DNA of 64,000 nucleotides from Caulobacter radicis. Lineage in GTDB: Bacteria; Pseudomonadota; Alphaproteobacteria; Caulobacterales; Caulobacteraceae. Of the stretch, positions 41,379 to 49,691 are shown piece by piece. Within the stretch, counting starts at the first letter, position 1. Every line of letters starts with the position of its first letter. The notes below the pieces were generated by a model. It was not told where the DNA came from. It made no database searches and saw nothing but the letters and a program-made list of their open reading frames with translations. The translations under genes were made by a program, and so were the position numbers. The stretch spans positions 227,431 to 291,430 of the forward strand of contig NZ_QDKO01000010.1 of NCBI RefSeq assembly GCF_003094615.1, read 5' to 3'.

Positions 41379-43817
41379 CTACCGGGGAGGGACGCCCAGA
41401 TGCTCGTCCAGGAACGTGAACACCCGGCCATAGAGGTCGGCGATGTTGGCGGGACCGACGACGCCATGGCCCTCGCCGTGATAGAGCAACGACACCGCGT
41501 CCTTGTTCTGGCGGAAGAGCGCCGAGAACATCCGGTCGATCTGGCCAGGATCGGCGTCGAGGTCGCCCATGATCATCATCACCGGCGCGGAGACCCTGTC
41601 GGCGGCCATCAGCGGACTGTTGCGCAGGTAGCGCTGGGGATCGACCCAGGGCGCGGCGCCCATCCGGCCCTGGCCGCCTTCCATGTAGCCGGCCCGTACC
41701 GACTGGACGAGGCCGGCGTCCGGCGCGATCGAGCTCAGCAGGCTGGTGCGGCTGTAGAAGCCGATCCAGTCGGCGGCGAAGGCCCCGGCGATCACCGCCT
41801 TGAAGCGCGGCGACTGGGTGGCCGCCATCAGCGCCGTCCAGCCGCCGTAACTGTGGCCCCAGATCGCCAGGCGCGCCGCATCGATCCTCGGTTCGGCCGC
41901 CGCGGCCGCATCGACGATGGCCAGGATGTCGTCGGCCAGCCCCTGCGCCGGCTCGCGGCGCTCGTCGACCGGCAGGCTGGTGACCAGCACCGCGTAGCCA
42001 TGGCCGGCCAGGAGCTGGGCGTTGGAGTCGGCGCTGCTGGTCGGCAGGGCATGGTGGGGCGGCGGCGTCTCGTAGACCGCGCTAGGGTAGGGGATGACGA
42101 TGAGCGGCGCGCGGGATCCCGCAGGCAGGGTCGGCGGCAGGTAGAGCCAGCTTTTCAGGGCGCGGCCGCCTGGACCGGCGTGGGCGATCGCCCGCGGGAC
42201 GGCCGGGTCGACGCGGGCCAGCTCGGGGTTGACGGTGGCCAGGATCCGGCGCGGCTTGCCGGTCCGCTCAAGGGCGACGGTGTCGACGCCATGGTCGTCG
42301 CGCGCCACGGTGACGGCCGCGCCGCCGGCGGACGCCGCCGCAAGGCGGGCCGAGCTCGGGACCGGCGGGGCGACGGCGCGGAGGCCTCCGGCCTTCAGTA
42401 CAGCGGGCGCGGTCCCGCCGGACCGGACCTGCGCGATCATCAGCGCTTCCGGGGACGGGCGGTTGTTGAGGCTCAGGCGCTCGGACCACGCCGCGCCCGC
42501 GCCCCTGGCCCGGCGTCCTGCCCCGAGGGGGCGCGAGCGTCCGGCCGCGTCGATGGAAAAGAGCTGCTCGCCGACGGCGACGACCAGCGCCTTGGGGGAC
42601 ACCGCTTCCAGGCTGCGGGGGCCCGGCGGCAGGCCGCCGGTGAGATTGACCGGACCCTTGGCGTCGAGCGCGAACCAGTCGGCGTCGGCCTGCGCTGGGG
42701 CGCTGGCCTGGCGGCCGAGGATCAGCGGACGCGCGCCCATCCAGTCGCCGAGCGGGGCCAGCACGCCGGGCGCGGTCCGGCCGGGGGCGGACAAGACGCC
42801 GGCGGTGTCCAGCGGCGCGGCGGCGCGGCCGCGCGGGTCGATCCGCCAGTAGCGCGCCGCCTCCCAGCCTGCGCCGTCCTGGCGGGCATAGGCCAGGAGC
42901 GAGCGGCCGTCCGGCGACCAGCCCATCAGGTAGGGGGCAACGTCGCAGTCTACGCAGGACGACCAGGACTCGCCGCTGGCCAGGTCGACGATGACCAGGC
43001 GATGTCGGCGGAAGGTCGTCGAGGTCGACAGCGGCGCGGCGGGGTCGAGCGCCAAGGGCTCGCCGTTGGCGAAGAGCGCGGCGTGGGCGCCGCCTGGCGC
43101 GATCTCCAGATCCAGGAAATCGCCCTCGACCAGGACGCGGGTCGCGCCGCTGGCCGCGTCGACCAAGACCAGCCGCGTGGCCTTGCTGGTCGGATTGGAG
43201 GCCAGATACCGGCCGCTGCCGCTCGCCGTCACCGAGACGCGGCCCTCGTTGGCGGCCCGCCACGCCTTGATCCAGCGCTCCTCGACCTGCCAGCCGTGGA
43301 TCCCGCTCATGATCGGCGCGTCCGGATCCTGGGCGATGACCAGCAGGCTCTCCTCCGAGCGCCATTGCACGGCCCGGCCGATCTGGTCGGCGACGGGATA
43401 GAGCCCGCTCCACACCGTCTCGCCGGTCGCCAGGGTCAGCACCCCGACCTCCAGGGTGCGGCCGCGCGCCCGGGTCACGGCCATCTTGGCCCCGGACGGC
43501 GAATAGGGACCCGGCGTGTAGCCCCAGTCCTCGGCCCCGCCGACCCTGGATGGGTAGATCCTGGGCGGGCCGTCGCCGGCGAGGTCGAAGACCCGTAGCT
43601 GGCTGATGGTCTTGAGGGAGGTTTCCTCGAGGTCCCAGCGCGGCGCGGACCGGTAGGGCCCGGTGACCGGCGCCACGATCCAGCGCTGGGAGGGATCGAT
43701 GCTGATCCGGCCGAGAACCTGGCGGTCCAGGTAGCGCTCGACGGTGAAGGGGTCGGCCTTGGCTGCGCCGGCGCCCATCAGGGCGCAGGCGAGCAGGCGC
43801 GGCGCGAGGCGGCGCAT
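41379..43817 (-). CDS. Lasso peptide isopeptidase (S9 prolyl-oligopeptidase family)
   Basis: The 812-aa protein has a signal peptide (RRLAPRLLACALMGAGAAKA), a beta-propeller-like N-terminal part and a C-terminal alpha/beta hydrolase. The nucleophile is Ser656 in GHSYGG, the Asp is in MGDLDADPGQ and the His is His784 in GEGHGVV. Its place beside lasso A-B-C genes and a TonB receptor matches AtxE-type isopeptidases, which hydrolyse the macrolactam and linearise the lasso peptide. It is the last gene of the sigma-FecR-receptor operon. Confidence 0.88.
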   Translation of the reverse strand: MRRLAPRLLACALMGAGAAKADPFTVERYLDRQVLGRISIDPSQRWIVAPVTGPYRSAPRWDLEETSLKTISQLRVFDLAGDGPPRIYPSRVGGAEDWGYTPGPYSPSGAKMAVTRARGRTLEVGVLTLATGETVWSGLYPVADQIGRAVQWRSEESLLVIAQDPDAPIMSGIHGWQVEERWIKAWRAANEGRVSVTASGSGRYLASNPTSKATRLVLVDAASGATRVLVEGDFLDLEIAPGGAHAALFANGEPLALDPAAPLSTSTTFRRHRLVIVDLASGESWSSCVDCDVAPYLMGWSPDGRSLLAYARQDGAGWEAARYWRIDPRGRAAAPLDTAGVLSAPGRTAPGVLAPLGDWMGARPLILGRQASAPAQADADWFALDAKGPVNLTGGLPPGPRSLEAVSPKALVVAVGEQLFSIDAAGRSRPLGAGRRARGAGAAWSERLSLNNRPSPEALMIAQVRSGGTAPAVLKAGGLRAVAPPVPSSARLAAASAGGAAVTVARDDHGVDTVALERTGKPRRILATVNPELARVDPAVPRAIAHAGPGGRALKSWLYLPPTLPAGSRAPLIVIPYPSAVYETPPPHHALPTSSADSNAQLLAGHGYAVLVTSLPVDERREPAQGLADDILAIVDAAAAAEPRIDAARLAIWGHSYGGWTALMAATQSPRFKAVIAGAFAADWIGFYSRTSLLSSIAPDAGLVQSVRAGYMEGGQGRMGAAPWVDPQRYLRNSPLMAADRVSAPVMMIMGDLDADPGQIDRMFSALFRQNKDAVSLLYHGEGHGVVGPANIADLYGRVFTFLDEHLGVPPR

Positions 43818-43857
43818 GAAGGTCTCCGATTTTGTGGAAAGGTGGCGGCTCTGGCGG

Positions 43858-46800
43858 CTACCAGCTGCGGGTCAGCTGGAGGGTGATTACCCGTCCGAGC
43901 GGATCGGCGTTGGCCGGATCATAGCCGAGGGACAGCGGGGAGTCGTAGAACGGCGGGTCGCGGTCGAAGAGGTTCTGGACGTTCAGCGACAGCGAGGTTC
44001 CGGCCAGGCGTCCGCCGTTCGCGCGGTAGCGCAGATTGAGGTCGACCGTTGTCCAGGCCTTCACCCGGTCGCCCTTGTCGGTGGCCAGGTCGCCGACCCG
44101 GTTGACCGCCGCCGTGGTGGCGATCGGCCCATGCAGCCAGGTGGCGCTGGCCCGGGCCCTCAGGTCGGCCGGCTCGCCCACGAAGCCGGCGCGTTCGACC
44201 GTCGCCGACAGCGGCGTGACCTTGCGCTGGTAGTCCATCAGCCAGGTGAGGTCGGCGGCCAGGATCAGCGGGTCGGCGCCGACCTTGGCCCTGTAGCTGG
44301 CCGAGACATCCAGGCCCCGGGCGCGCACCTGGCCGGTATTGACGTAGCGCGCGTCGATGATCGCCCCATAGGAGGTCGGGGCGAACACGCCTTGGGCCAG
44401 GGAGCGCGGATCGTCGATCAGCGCCTGGATCCGGGCGAGGTCGGCGGGGTTGCTGGCTGGCGAGACGCGGGTGACGAACGGCGCGAACTCCGGCGCGGTC
44501 AGGACGCGCAGGAGGTTGTCCGAGCCCGGCTGGCCGATGCGGCCCTCGAAGGTGGTGTCGAAGAGGCTCGCCGTGGCCTTGAACCTCGGCCAGGCTGGCG
44601 GCGCCAGTTCGACGCTGATGGTCTTCGAGGTCGCGGTCTCGGGCTTCAACTCGGTGTTGCCGCCCGACAGGATCATGACGATGGTCGACACCCCGTCGGT
44701 GGTGATGGTGGTGGGGGCGATCGACTGCGGCTGGTTGAGCTCGATCAGGGTCGGCGCCCGGAAGCTCGTGCCGTAGGAGGCCTTGATCGTCGCGCCGGTC
44801 ATGGGCTCCCAGATCAGACCGAACTTCGGGTCGGTGCTGGAAAGGCCATGGCCATAGTCCTCGCGCCGGACGGCCGCCGACAGGTCCAGGCGCTTGAAGC
44901 CCGGTCGCGTGACCGCCCCGCCGAAGAGCGGCGCGCGAAGTTCGGCGAAAACCGCCCGCACCGTCCGCTCGGCGTCGCGCCGGGTGACCGGGACCGGGAC
45001 ATAGCCCGAAAGCTGGCTCGTGCCGCCGGCCTTGAAGCCCTCGCGCCGGACCTGGCCGCCGACCGCCAGGGCGACGGGGCCGGCGGGCAGGTTGAACAGG
45101 GTCCCGTCGAGCTTGAGGTTGCCCGAAGCGGTCTCGCCGCGGGTCTTGCGGTGGACATAGCCAGAGCCGATGAAGTCCAGCACCGCTCTGGAATTGGAGG
45201 CCGTGCCGGTGAACGGGTTGAAGAAGCCGTTGGCGGCGGTTCTAAAGGTCGAGGCGGGATTGTCGGGCGTGGTTCCCAGCGCCTCGTTCAGGTAGCTGGA
45301 ATTGAGCAGCCCGGTGGTGTCGGCCACCGAATACTCGAGGCCATAGGCGCCGTAGGCGTCCAGGCGCCAGTCGGCCGGCAGACGCACCAGGGTCCCAAGG
45401 GAGACACCCAGGCTTTCGGCGACGCCGTTCAGCCTCTGGCCGCCCAGCTCGCTCTGGAACGAGTAAGCGATGCGCTCGGACGACGCCCCGGTCGGCGAGA
45501 CGAAGTAGGGATTGGCTCGCGTTACCGAAAGCACGGTCAGCGGCGCGGTCCCGACGCTGGTGTAGTGGCGGCGGCTGGCCCGCAGGTCCGCCGAGACCTC
45601 AATGGCGGCGGTCAGGTCCTGGGCGACATAGGCGTAGACGCTGTCGCGTCGCTGGCGCGGCAGAATGTCGTAGGTCGCCCGCCAGTTTTCCAGGTTCACT
45701 TGCCCAGCCAGGAAGCTCGACGGCGTCAGCGCCGTGCCGTCCTGTCCCGGCGGGATCGCATAGGCCGGGGCCAGCACGCCGGCGGCGTTGGGGCGCAGGA
45801 TGTTGCCGGGGCTGGCGTAGAACCGCCTCTGGTCGGTCCCGCCCCAGGGGCGAAGGTCGGTCTGGCCGGCGAAGTCGCGGTCGCGGCCCCGAAGACGATC
45901 ACGGTTGGCGTGCTCGTAGGAGGCCACCAAGCTGCCGCCGTCCCAGGTCTTGCCGAGCGTCTGGCCAAACGACCACTGGGTCGCGCCGCCGCGTGTGGCG
46001 CCGCCCGTGAGCAGGCGCGTCTCGCCGCCGTCGAAGCGGCGGCGCAGCACGATGTTGACCACCCCGCCGACGGCGTCCGAGCCATAGAGGGCCGAGGCCC
46101 CGTCCAGCAGCACCTCGATGCGGTCGACCGCCGCCATCGGGATCGAGGAGACGTCGGCGAACTCGCCGCGCAGGCCCGTTCCGGCCAGTCGGCGGCCGTT
46201 GACCAGCACCAGGGTGGCGTCGGTTCCGAGGCCCCGGAGGTTCACGCCCGTGGCCTGGGTGGAATTGGTGCTGCTCGGATCGGCCCCGGTCGAGGCGGTG
46301 TCCTCGGTCGCCGCGCCTCCGAACGCCTGGGGCAGGGCCGACAGGGCGTCGGCCACGCTGGTCCGGCCGGCTTCGTCGAGGGCGGCGCGATCAAGCACGA
46401 TGACCGGCGAAGCCGTGTCCTTCACACCGCGAAGATGGGTGCCGACGACGATTTCGGAGAGCTGCGTCACCTGGTCGTCCTGGACGGCCGCCGGGGCCGC
46501 CTCGGCGGGAAGCTGGGCGGCGGCTTGGTCGTGCGACCGGGGCGAGGGGCCGGGCGGCCCAGCGCCGGGACCGGCCGTCGGCAGGAGGCCGCCGCGCGTG
46601 CGCACCACCAGCACCCGCGTCCCGGCGCGATGGACCAGGAGGTCGCTGCCGGCCAGCAGTTGCTCGAGCGCCTGGCTCGCCGACAGCCGGCCCTTGACCG
46701 CCGGCGCCGCCCGGCCCGCGACCACCTCGCCGGCGAAGATGATCTGCACGCCGGTCTGTCGCGCCAAGGCGTAGAGCGAGGCGTTCAGCGGGCCCGCCGC

Positions 46801-46947
46801 CAGATCCACCGCCGCGGCCTCGTCGATGCGCGGCGCGGCGATCGCCGGTCCGGCCACGGCCGCCGCCAGGGCGGCGGTCCCCACGCCCCAGAGCCCGAGC
46901 CCGAAGAGCTCGCGTCCAAAGTGCCCAAGTCCAAGTCGAGCGCCCAT
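43858..46947 (-). CDS. TonB-dependent receptor with STN signalling domain
   Basis: The protein of about 1029 aa has a signal sequence and then an STN domain (LNASLYALARQTGVQIIFAGEVV, LSASQALEQLLAGSDLLV). A TonB box and plug (LRGLGTDATLVLVNGRRL, DRIEVLLDGASALYGSDAVGGVVNIVLRR) and a beta-barrel ending TLQLTRSW follow. The STN domain talks to FecR, so the receptor both imports a ligand, presumably the lasso peptide, and reports its presence. ATG 46947 is the likely start, though its ribosome-binding site is unusually close. Confidence 0.9.
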   Translation of the reverse strand: MGARLGLGHFGRELFGLGLWGVGTAALAAAVAGPAIAAPRIDEAAAVDLAAGPLNASLYALARQTGVQIIFAGEVVAGRAAPAVKGRLSASQALEQLLAGSDLLVHRAGTRVLVVRTRGGLLPTAGPGAGPPGPSPRSHDQAAAQLPAEAAPAAVQDDQVTQLSEIVVGTHLRGVKDTASPVIVLDRAALDEAGRTSVADALSALPQAFGGAATEDTASTGADPSSTNSTQATGVNLRGLGTDATLVLVNGRRLAGTGLRGEFADVSSIPMAAVDRIEVLLDGASALYGSDAVGGVVNIVLRRRFDGGETRLLTGGATRGGATQWSFGQTLGKTWDGGSLVASYEHANRDRLRGRDRDFAGQTDLRPWGGTDQRRFYASPGNILRPNAAGVLAPAYAIPPGQDGTALTPSSFLAGQVNLENWRATYDILPRQRRDSVYAYVAQDLTAAIEVSADLRASRRHYTSVGTAPLTVLSVTRANPYFVSPTGASSERIAYSFQSELGGQRLNGVAESLGVSLGTLVRLPADWRLDAYGAYGLEYSVADTTGLLNSSYLNEALGTTPDNPASTFRTAANGFFNPFTGTASNSRAVLDFIGSGYVHRKTRGETASGNLKLDGTLFNLPAGPVALAVGGQVRREGFKAGGTSQLSGYVPVPVTRRDAERTVRAVFAELRAPLFGGAVTRPGFKRLDLSAAVRREDYGHGLSSTDPKFGLIWEPMTGATIKASYGTSFRAPTLIELNQPQSIAPTTITTDGVSTIVMILSGGNTELKPETATSKTISVELAPPAWPRFKATASLFDTTFEGRIGQPGSDNLLRVLTAPEFAPFVTRVSPASNPADLARIQALIDDPRSLAQGVFAPTSYGAIIDARYVNTGQVRARGLDVSASYRAKVGADPLILAADLTWLMDYQRKVTPLSATVERAGFVGEPADLRARASATWLHGPIATTAAVNRVGDLATDKGDRVKAWTTVDLNLRYRANGGRLAGTSLSLNVQNLFDRDPPFYDSPLSLGYDPANADPLGRVITLQLTRSW

Positions 46948-47068
46948 CCTTCTAGTCCCCCTCCACGCGCCGGGGCCGCCGTCTTGGCGGTCGCTGCCGG
47001 AGCGCTTGCGAGGTGGAGACACCTCAGAGGGCGCTTTACCCTACCGCGATACGAAAGATTTGTGACGC

Positions 47069-48082
47069 CTAGCCGGGCGTGGCGGCGCTGAGCTCAATGT
47101 CGCCATTGGCCAGGCGCGTGGTCTTCAAGCCATGCAGCGCCCCGGCTCCCAGGGCGAAGGCCTCGGTGTCGCCAGCGTCGAACACGCCGCTGATCGGCAG
47201 GTTTAGCGGCGCCCCCGGACCGAGCCGCACATGGCGGCGGCTGTAGCGATTGACCTCGGCGACGGCCTCGGCCAGCGGCGCCTCACGAAACGTCAGGCGC
47301 CCTTGCGTCCAGCCGGTGGCGGCGGCCACGTCGATCTTGGTGGGCAGGGCCGGCGTCGCGGGCGCGGTCTCCACCCGCTCGCCGGCCTTCAGTTCGATCG
47401 GCGCGGCGGCGCCCGTGCTGCTGACCCGCACGCGCCCCTCGGCCAGGGTCACGCGTACGGCCTCGCCGCTGCGATAGACCTCGAACCGGGTGCCGATCGC
47501 TCGTACCCGCGTGTCGCCGGCGGTGACCACGAACGGCCGGACAGGATCATGATGGACCGAGAACATCGCCTGGCCGCGCATCAGGGTCAGGGCGCGCTCG
47601 GTCTTGCTCAGGCGCACCCGCACCTGGCTATCGGTATTGAGCTCGATGCTGGAGCCGTCGGCCAGGGTGACGGCCCGTCGTTCGCCGACCGGGGTGCTGT
47701 AGACCTGGCCCGCCCAGGGCCGCCAGGCCACCGCGCCGGCGATCGCCACGGTCGTCAGGGCCGCGCCGACCATGAGCGCGATGGCGCCCTGTCTTGGCCG
47801 CGTCCTTGGCCTTTCGCGCCGGCGCGCCACGGCCTCGTCGGCCAAAGCCCTAAGGGCCGGGGCGTCGGCCAGGGCGCGTGCGGTGGTCGTCAGGGCCTCG
47901 ATGCGGGTATAGGCCGCGTCGTTGAGGGTCTTGGAGCGCCAGGCGAAGAAGGCGTTGAGCTCGCCGTTGCTGACCGGGCCGCCCGAGAGCCTGGCGTACC
48001 AATCTGCGGCCTCCCTGTCGGCGGCGTCCCTTTCTGCGGCGTTCTTGTCGACCGCCCGCGCCATCGCCCCGTCCTTGTCCAT
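47069..48082 (-). CDS. FecR-family anti-sigma/sensor protein
   Basis: The 337-aa protein has an N-terminal cytoplasmic region with ADWYARLSGGPVSNGELNAFFAWRS (DUF4880-like) and one membrane helix (GAIALMVGAALTTVAIAGAVAW). The periplasmic FecR domain contains STPVGERRAVTLADGSSIELNTDSQVRV and FVVTAGDTRVRAIGTRFEV. It passes the receptor's STN signal to the ECF sigma factor encoded just upstream (15 bp). Confidence 0.9.
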   Translation of the reverse strand: MDKDGAMARAVDKNAAERDAADREAADWYARLSGGPVSNGELNAFFAWRSKTLNDAAYTRIEALTTTARALADAPALRALADEAVARRRERPRTRPRQGAIALMVGAALTTVAIAGAVAWRPWAGQVYSTPVGERRAVTLADGSSIELNTDSQVRVRLSKTERALTLMRGQAMFSVHHDPVRPFVVTAGDTRVRAIGTRFEVYRSGEAVRVTLAEGRVRVSSTGAAAPIELKAGERVETAPATPALPTKIDVAAATGWTQGRLTFREAPLAEAVAEVNRYSRRHVRLGPGAPLNLPISGVFDAGDTEAFALGAGALHGLKTTRLANGDIELSAATPG

Positions 48083-48097
48083 CGCCTCCCCCGTGTT

Positions 48098-48649
48098 CTA
48101 GGGGCGCATCAGCTTTGCGCAGCGCGCGATCGCCTGGCTCATCCGCTTTTCCACCGCCTTTGCGGAGATTCCCCGCAAAGCGGCGATCTCGCGATACGTC
48201 AGGCCCCTGACGTGGTTTAGGACGAAAACATCGCGCAACTTAGGCGGCAAGGCGAGCAACATCTTCGTCAGGTGCGCCGCCTCTTCCTGGGTGCTGGGGG
48301 ACGGCAGGCGGGTGAGCACCTTGTCGTCGGGGGCGATGGGGATCTCGCGGTCGGCCTTGCGCCTGCGGTTGGAGGCCAGGTTCAGAGCGATGCGCATCAG
48401 GAGCCGTTGGGGGCTGCGCACCGGGGCGGCCGGCTCGTAGGCGTGGACGCGCAGATAGGTGTCCTGGGCCAGATCATCGGCCACGTCCTGGCCATAGCGC
48501 AGGGCCAGCACTCCTCGCAGCCAGTCGCGGTAGTCGAGATAGGCGCTAGCCAGCGCACGGGGCGAGGGCGGCGCTTCGACGGCCTGGGCCGCCTCATCCA
48601 GCAAGGCCTGGGCGTCGGGGTCGGCGATGTGGCCGTCGGGCGGGGACAT
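48098..48649 (-). CDS. FecI-like ECF sigma factor
   Basis: The 183-aa protein has sigma region 2 (YRDWLRGVLALRYGQDVADDLAQDTYLRV) and region 4 (LALPPKLRDVFVLNHVRGLTYREIAALRGISAKAVEKRMSQAIARC). It is the first gene of the operon that continues through FecR and the receptor to the isopeptidase. It presumably switches on its own operon when ligand is sensed. Its start lies 45 bp from an inverted repeat shared with the adjacent XRE gene. Confidence 0.9.
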   Translation of the reverse strand: MSPPDGHIADPDAQALLDEAAQAVEAPPSPRALASAYLDYRDWLRGVLALRYGQDVADDLAQDTYLRVHAYEPAAPVRSPQRLLMRIALNLASNRRRKADREIPIAPDDKVLTRLPSPSTQEEAAHLTKMLLALPPKLRDVFVLNHVRGLTYREIAALRGISAKAVEKRMSQAIARCAKLMRP

Positions 48650-48693
48650 GGGCGCCGTTCCAAACCGGTGGTGCGGGGCCGAATTCTAGCCAA

Positions 48694-48727
48694 ATACGGA
48701 AAAACTGCATACGCGAATTTTCCGTAT
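48694..48727. promoter_or_regulatory. Inverted-repeat operator 1 (sigma/XRE-1 divergent region)
   Basis: ATACGGAAAA and TTTTCCGTAT form a perfect 10-bp inverted repeat with a 14-bp spacer containing TGCATAC. It sits between the leftward ECF sigma gene and the rightward XRE gene, 33 bp before the latter's ATG. The identical layout recurs at 49031-49064. Confidence 0.75.
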
Positions 48728-48760
48728 AGGTGGTGTGCCGATCAACGATCGGCCGTCTCC

Positions 48761-49015
48761 ATGGCAAGTTCCATCTTCGACGAAACGCACCGCCGGATGA
48801 CCGCGCTCCTTGTTTCAGTGCGCCGAGGCGCAGGTGTTACCCAGGCGGAATTGGCTCGACGCGTTGGCAGGAGCCAAAGCCTTATTTCCTTGGTCGAACG
48901 CAACCAGCGACGGGTCGATGTGATCGAGTTTGTCGCTTTGTGCCGCGCCTTGGATCAGGACCCTGAGCAGATGTTCGAGCGCCTTGTCCAATTTGATGAG
49001 GCGGCTCAGAGCTAG
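48761..49015 (+). CDS. Small XRE-family regulator 1
   Basis: The 84-aa protein is nearly all helix-turn-helix: RRGAGVTQAELARRVGRSQSLISLVERNQRRVDVIEFVALCRALDQDPEQMFERL. It is paralogous to the next gene (QxxLISLVERNQRRVDVIEF compared with QTFISLIERSQRRVDVLEF). It likely binds the inverted repeat in front of it. It stands between the lasso uptake operon and the defence island and could regulate either. Confidence 0.82.
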   Translation: MASSIFDETHRRMTALLVSVRRGAGVTQAELARRVGRSQSLISLVERNQRRVDVIEFVALCRALDQDPEQMFERLVQFDEAAQS

Positions 49016-49030
49016 AGCAGCACCGTTGAA

Positions 49031-49064
49031 ATACGGAAAAAATGCATACGGTGATTTTCCATAT
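49031..49064. promoter_or_regulatory. Inverted-repeat operator 2 (upstream of XRE-2)
   Basis: ATACGGAAAA and TTTTCCATAT match the first operator at 9 of 10 paired positions, with the same 14-bp spacer and central TGCATAC. It ends 35 bp before ATG 49100, the same geometry as operator 1 to its gene. Confidence 0.75.
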
Positions 49065-49099
49065 AGCTGGGTGGCCGATCAAAGTCTTGGTCGGCCACA

Positions 49100-49357
49100 A
49101 TGCCCAAAACTATCTTCGACGGTGCCCATTCGATGCTGGTCGAAGTCCTTCTCGAAGCCCGTAAGAGGTCCGGTCTGAGGCAGGCTGACTTGGCCGATCG
49201 GCTCGGCAAGGACCAAACGTTCATATCTCTGATCGAGCGGTCGCAACGGCGCGTCGATGTGCTGGAGTTCATCGCGCTGGCGCGGGCGATGAACGAACGG
49301 CCGGAGGCGCTGTTCGCAGATCTCCTCACGCGTATTCCAGGAAAGATCGAGATCTAG
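49100..49357 (+). CDS. Small XRE-family regulator 2
   Basis: The 85-aa helix-turn-helix protein (RKRSGLRQADLADRLGKDQTFISLIERSQRRVDVLEFIALARAMNERPEALFADLL) is a tandem paralogue of the preceding gene, and the upstream operator is duplicated as well. It lies 334 bp ahead of the Gabija-like operon on the same strand. Confidence 0.82.
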   Translation: MPKTIFDGAHSMLVEVLLEARKRSGLRQADLADRLGKDQTFISLIERSQRRVDVLEFIALARAMNERPEALFADLLTRIPGKIEI

Positions 49358-49691
49358 CTGGACGTCTCGCGCGCTGGCGCGCGCGACCGCGCTCTACGGC
49401 GCCGGCTGCGCCGGACGCCGCCCAGCCCGCTACGCGGTCTCGGCCCATTCGGGTGACGATCGCTGACGCGACCTGCGGCCACCGCGAATGCCGCTAGCTG
49501 ACTCATCGCTGACCTTGGAAAGGTCTGCTCCCCGAATGGGCGCGTCCGAGCGGAACGGCGAGCTGGTCTCTGCGACGGTCAACAACCGCGCCAAGTAGTA
49601 GAGGCTTCGGCGCGCCAACCAACAGTTGTTGTAATTCGGAGCGCGTGCGAGATTGTGGCGTTCGCGGCAAATGTCCGCCTCGGGGGAGTGG
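49358..49691 (+). other. Upstream region of the Gabija-retron operon
   Basis: The region starts with a GCGCGCTGGCGCGCGC stem that may end the XRE transcript. It includes an 11-bp perfect inverted repeat, GCCCATTCGGG (49443-49453) and CCCGAATGGGC (49531-49541). The promoter of the defence operon probably lies around 49625-49660, but I cannot fix its -35/-10 boxes. GGGGGAG precedes the gajA ATG. Confidence 0.45.

Noticed and set aside
49443..49541. 11-bp inverted repeat GCCCATTCGGG...CCCGAATGGGC as transposon ends
   Set aside because: The 77-bp interior has no gene and no target-site duplication is visible. It is kept only as a note in the region entry.
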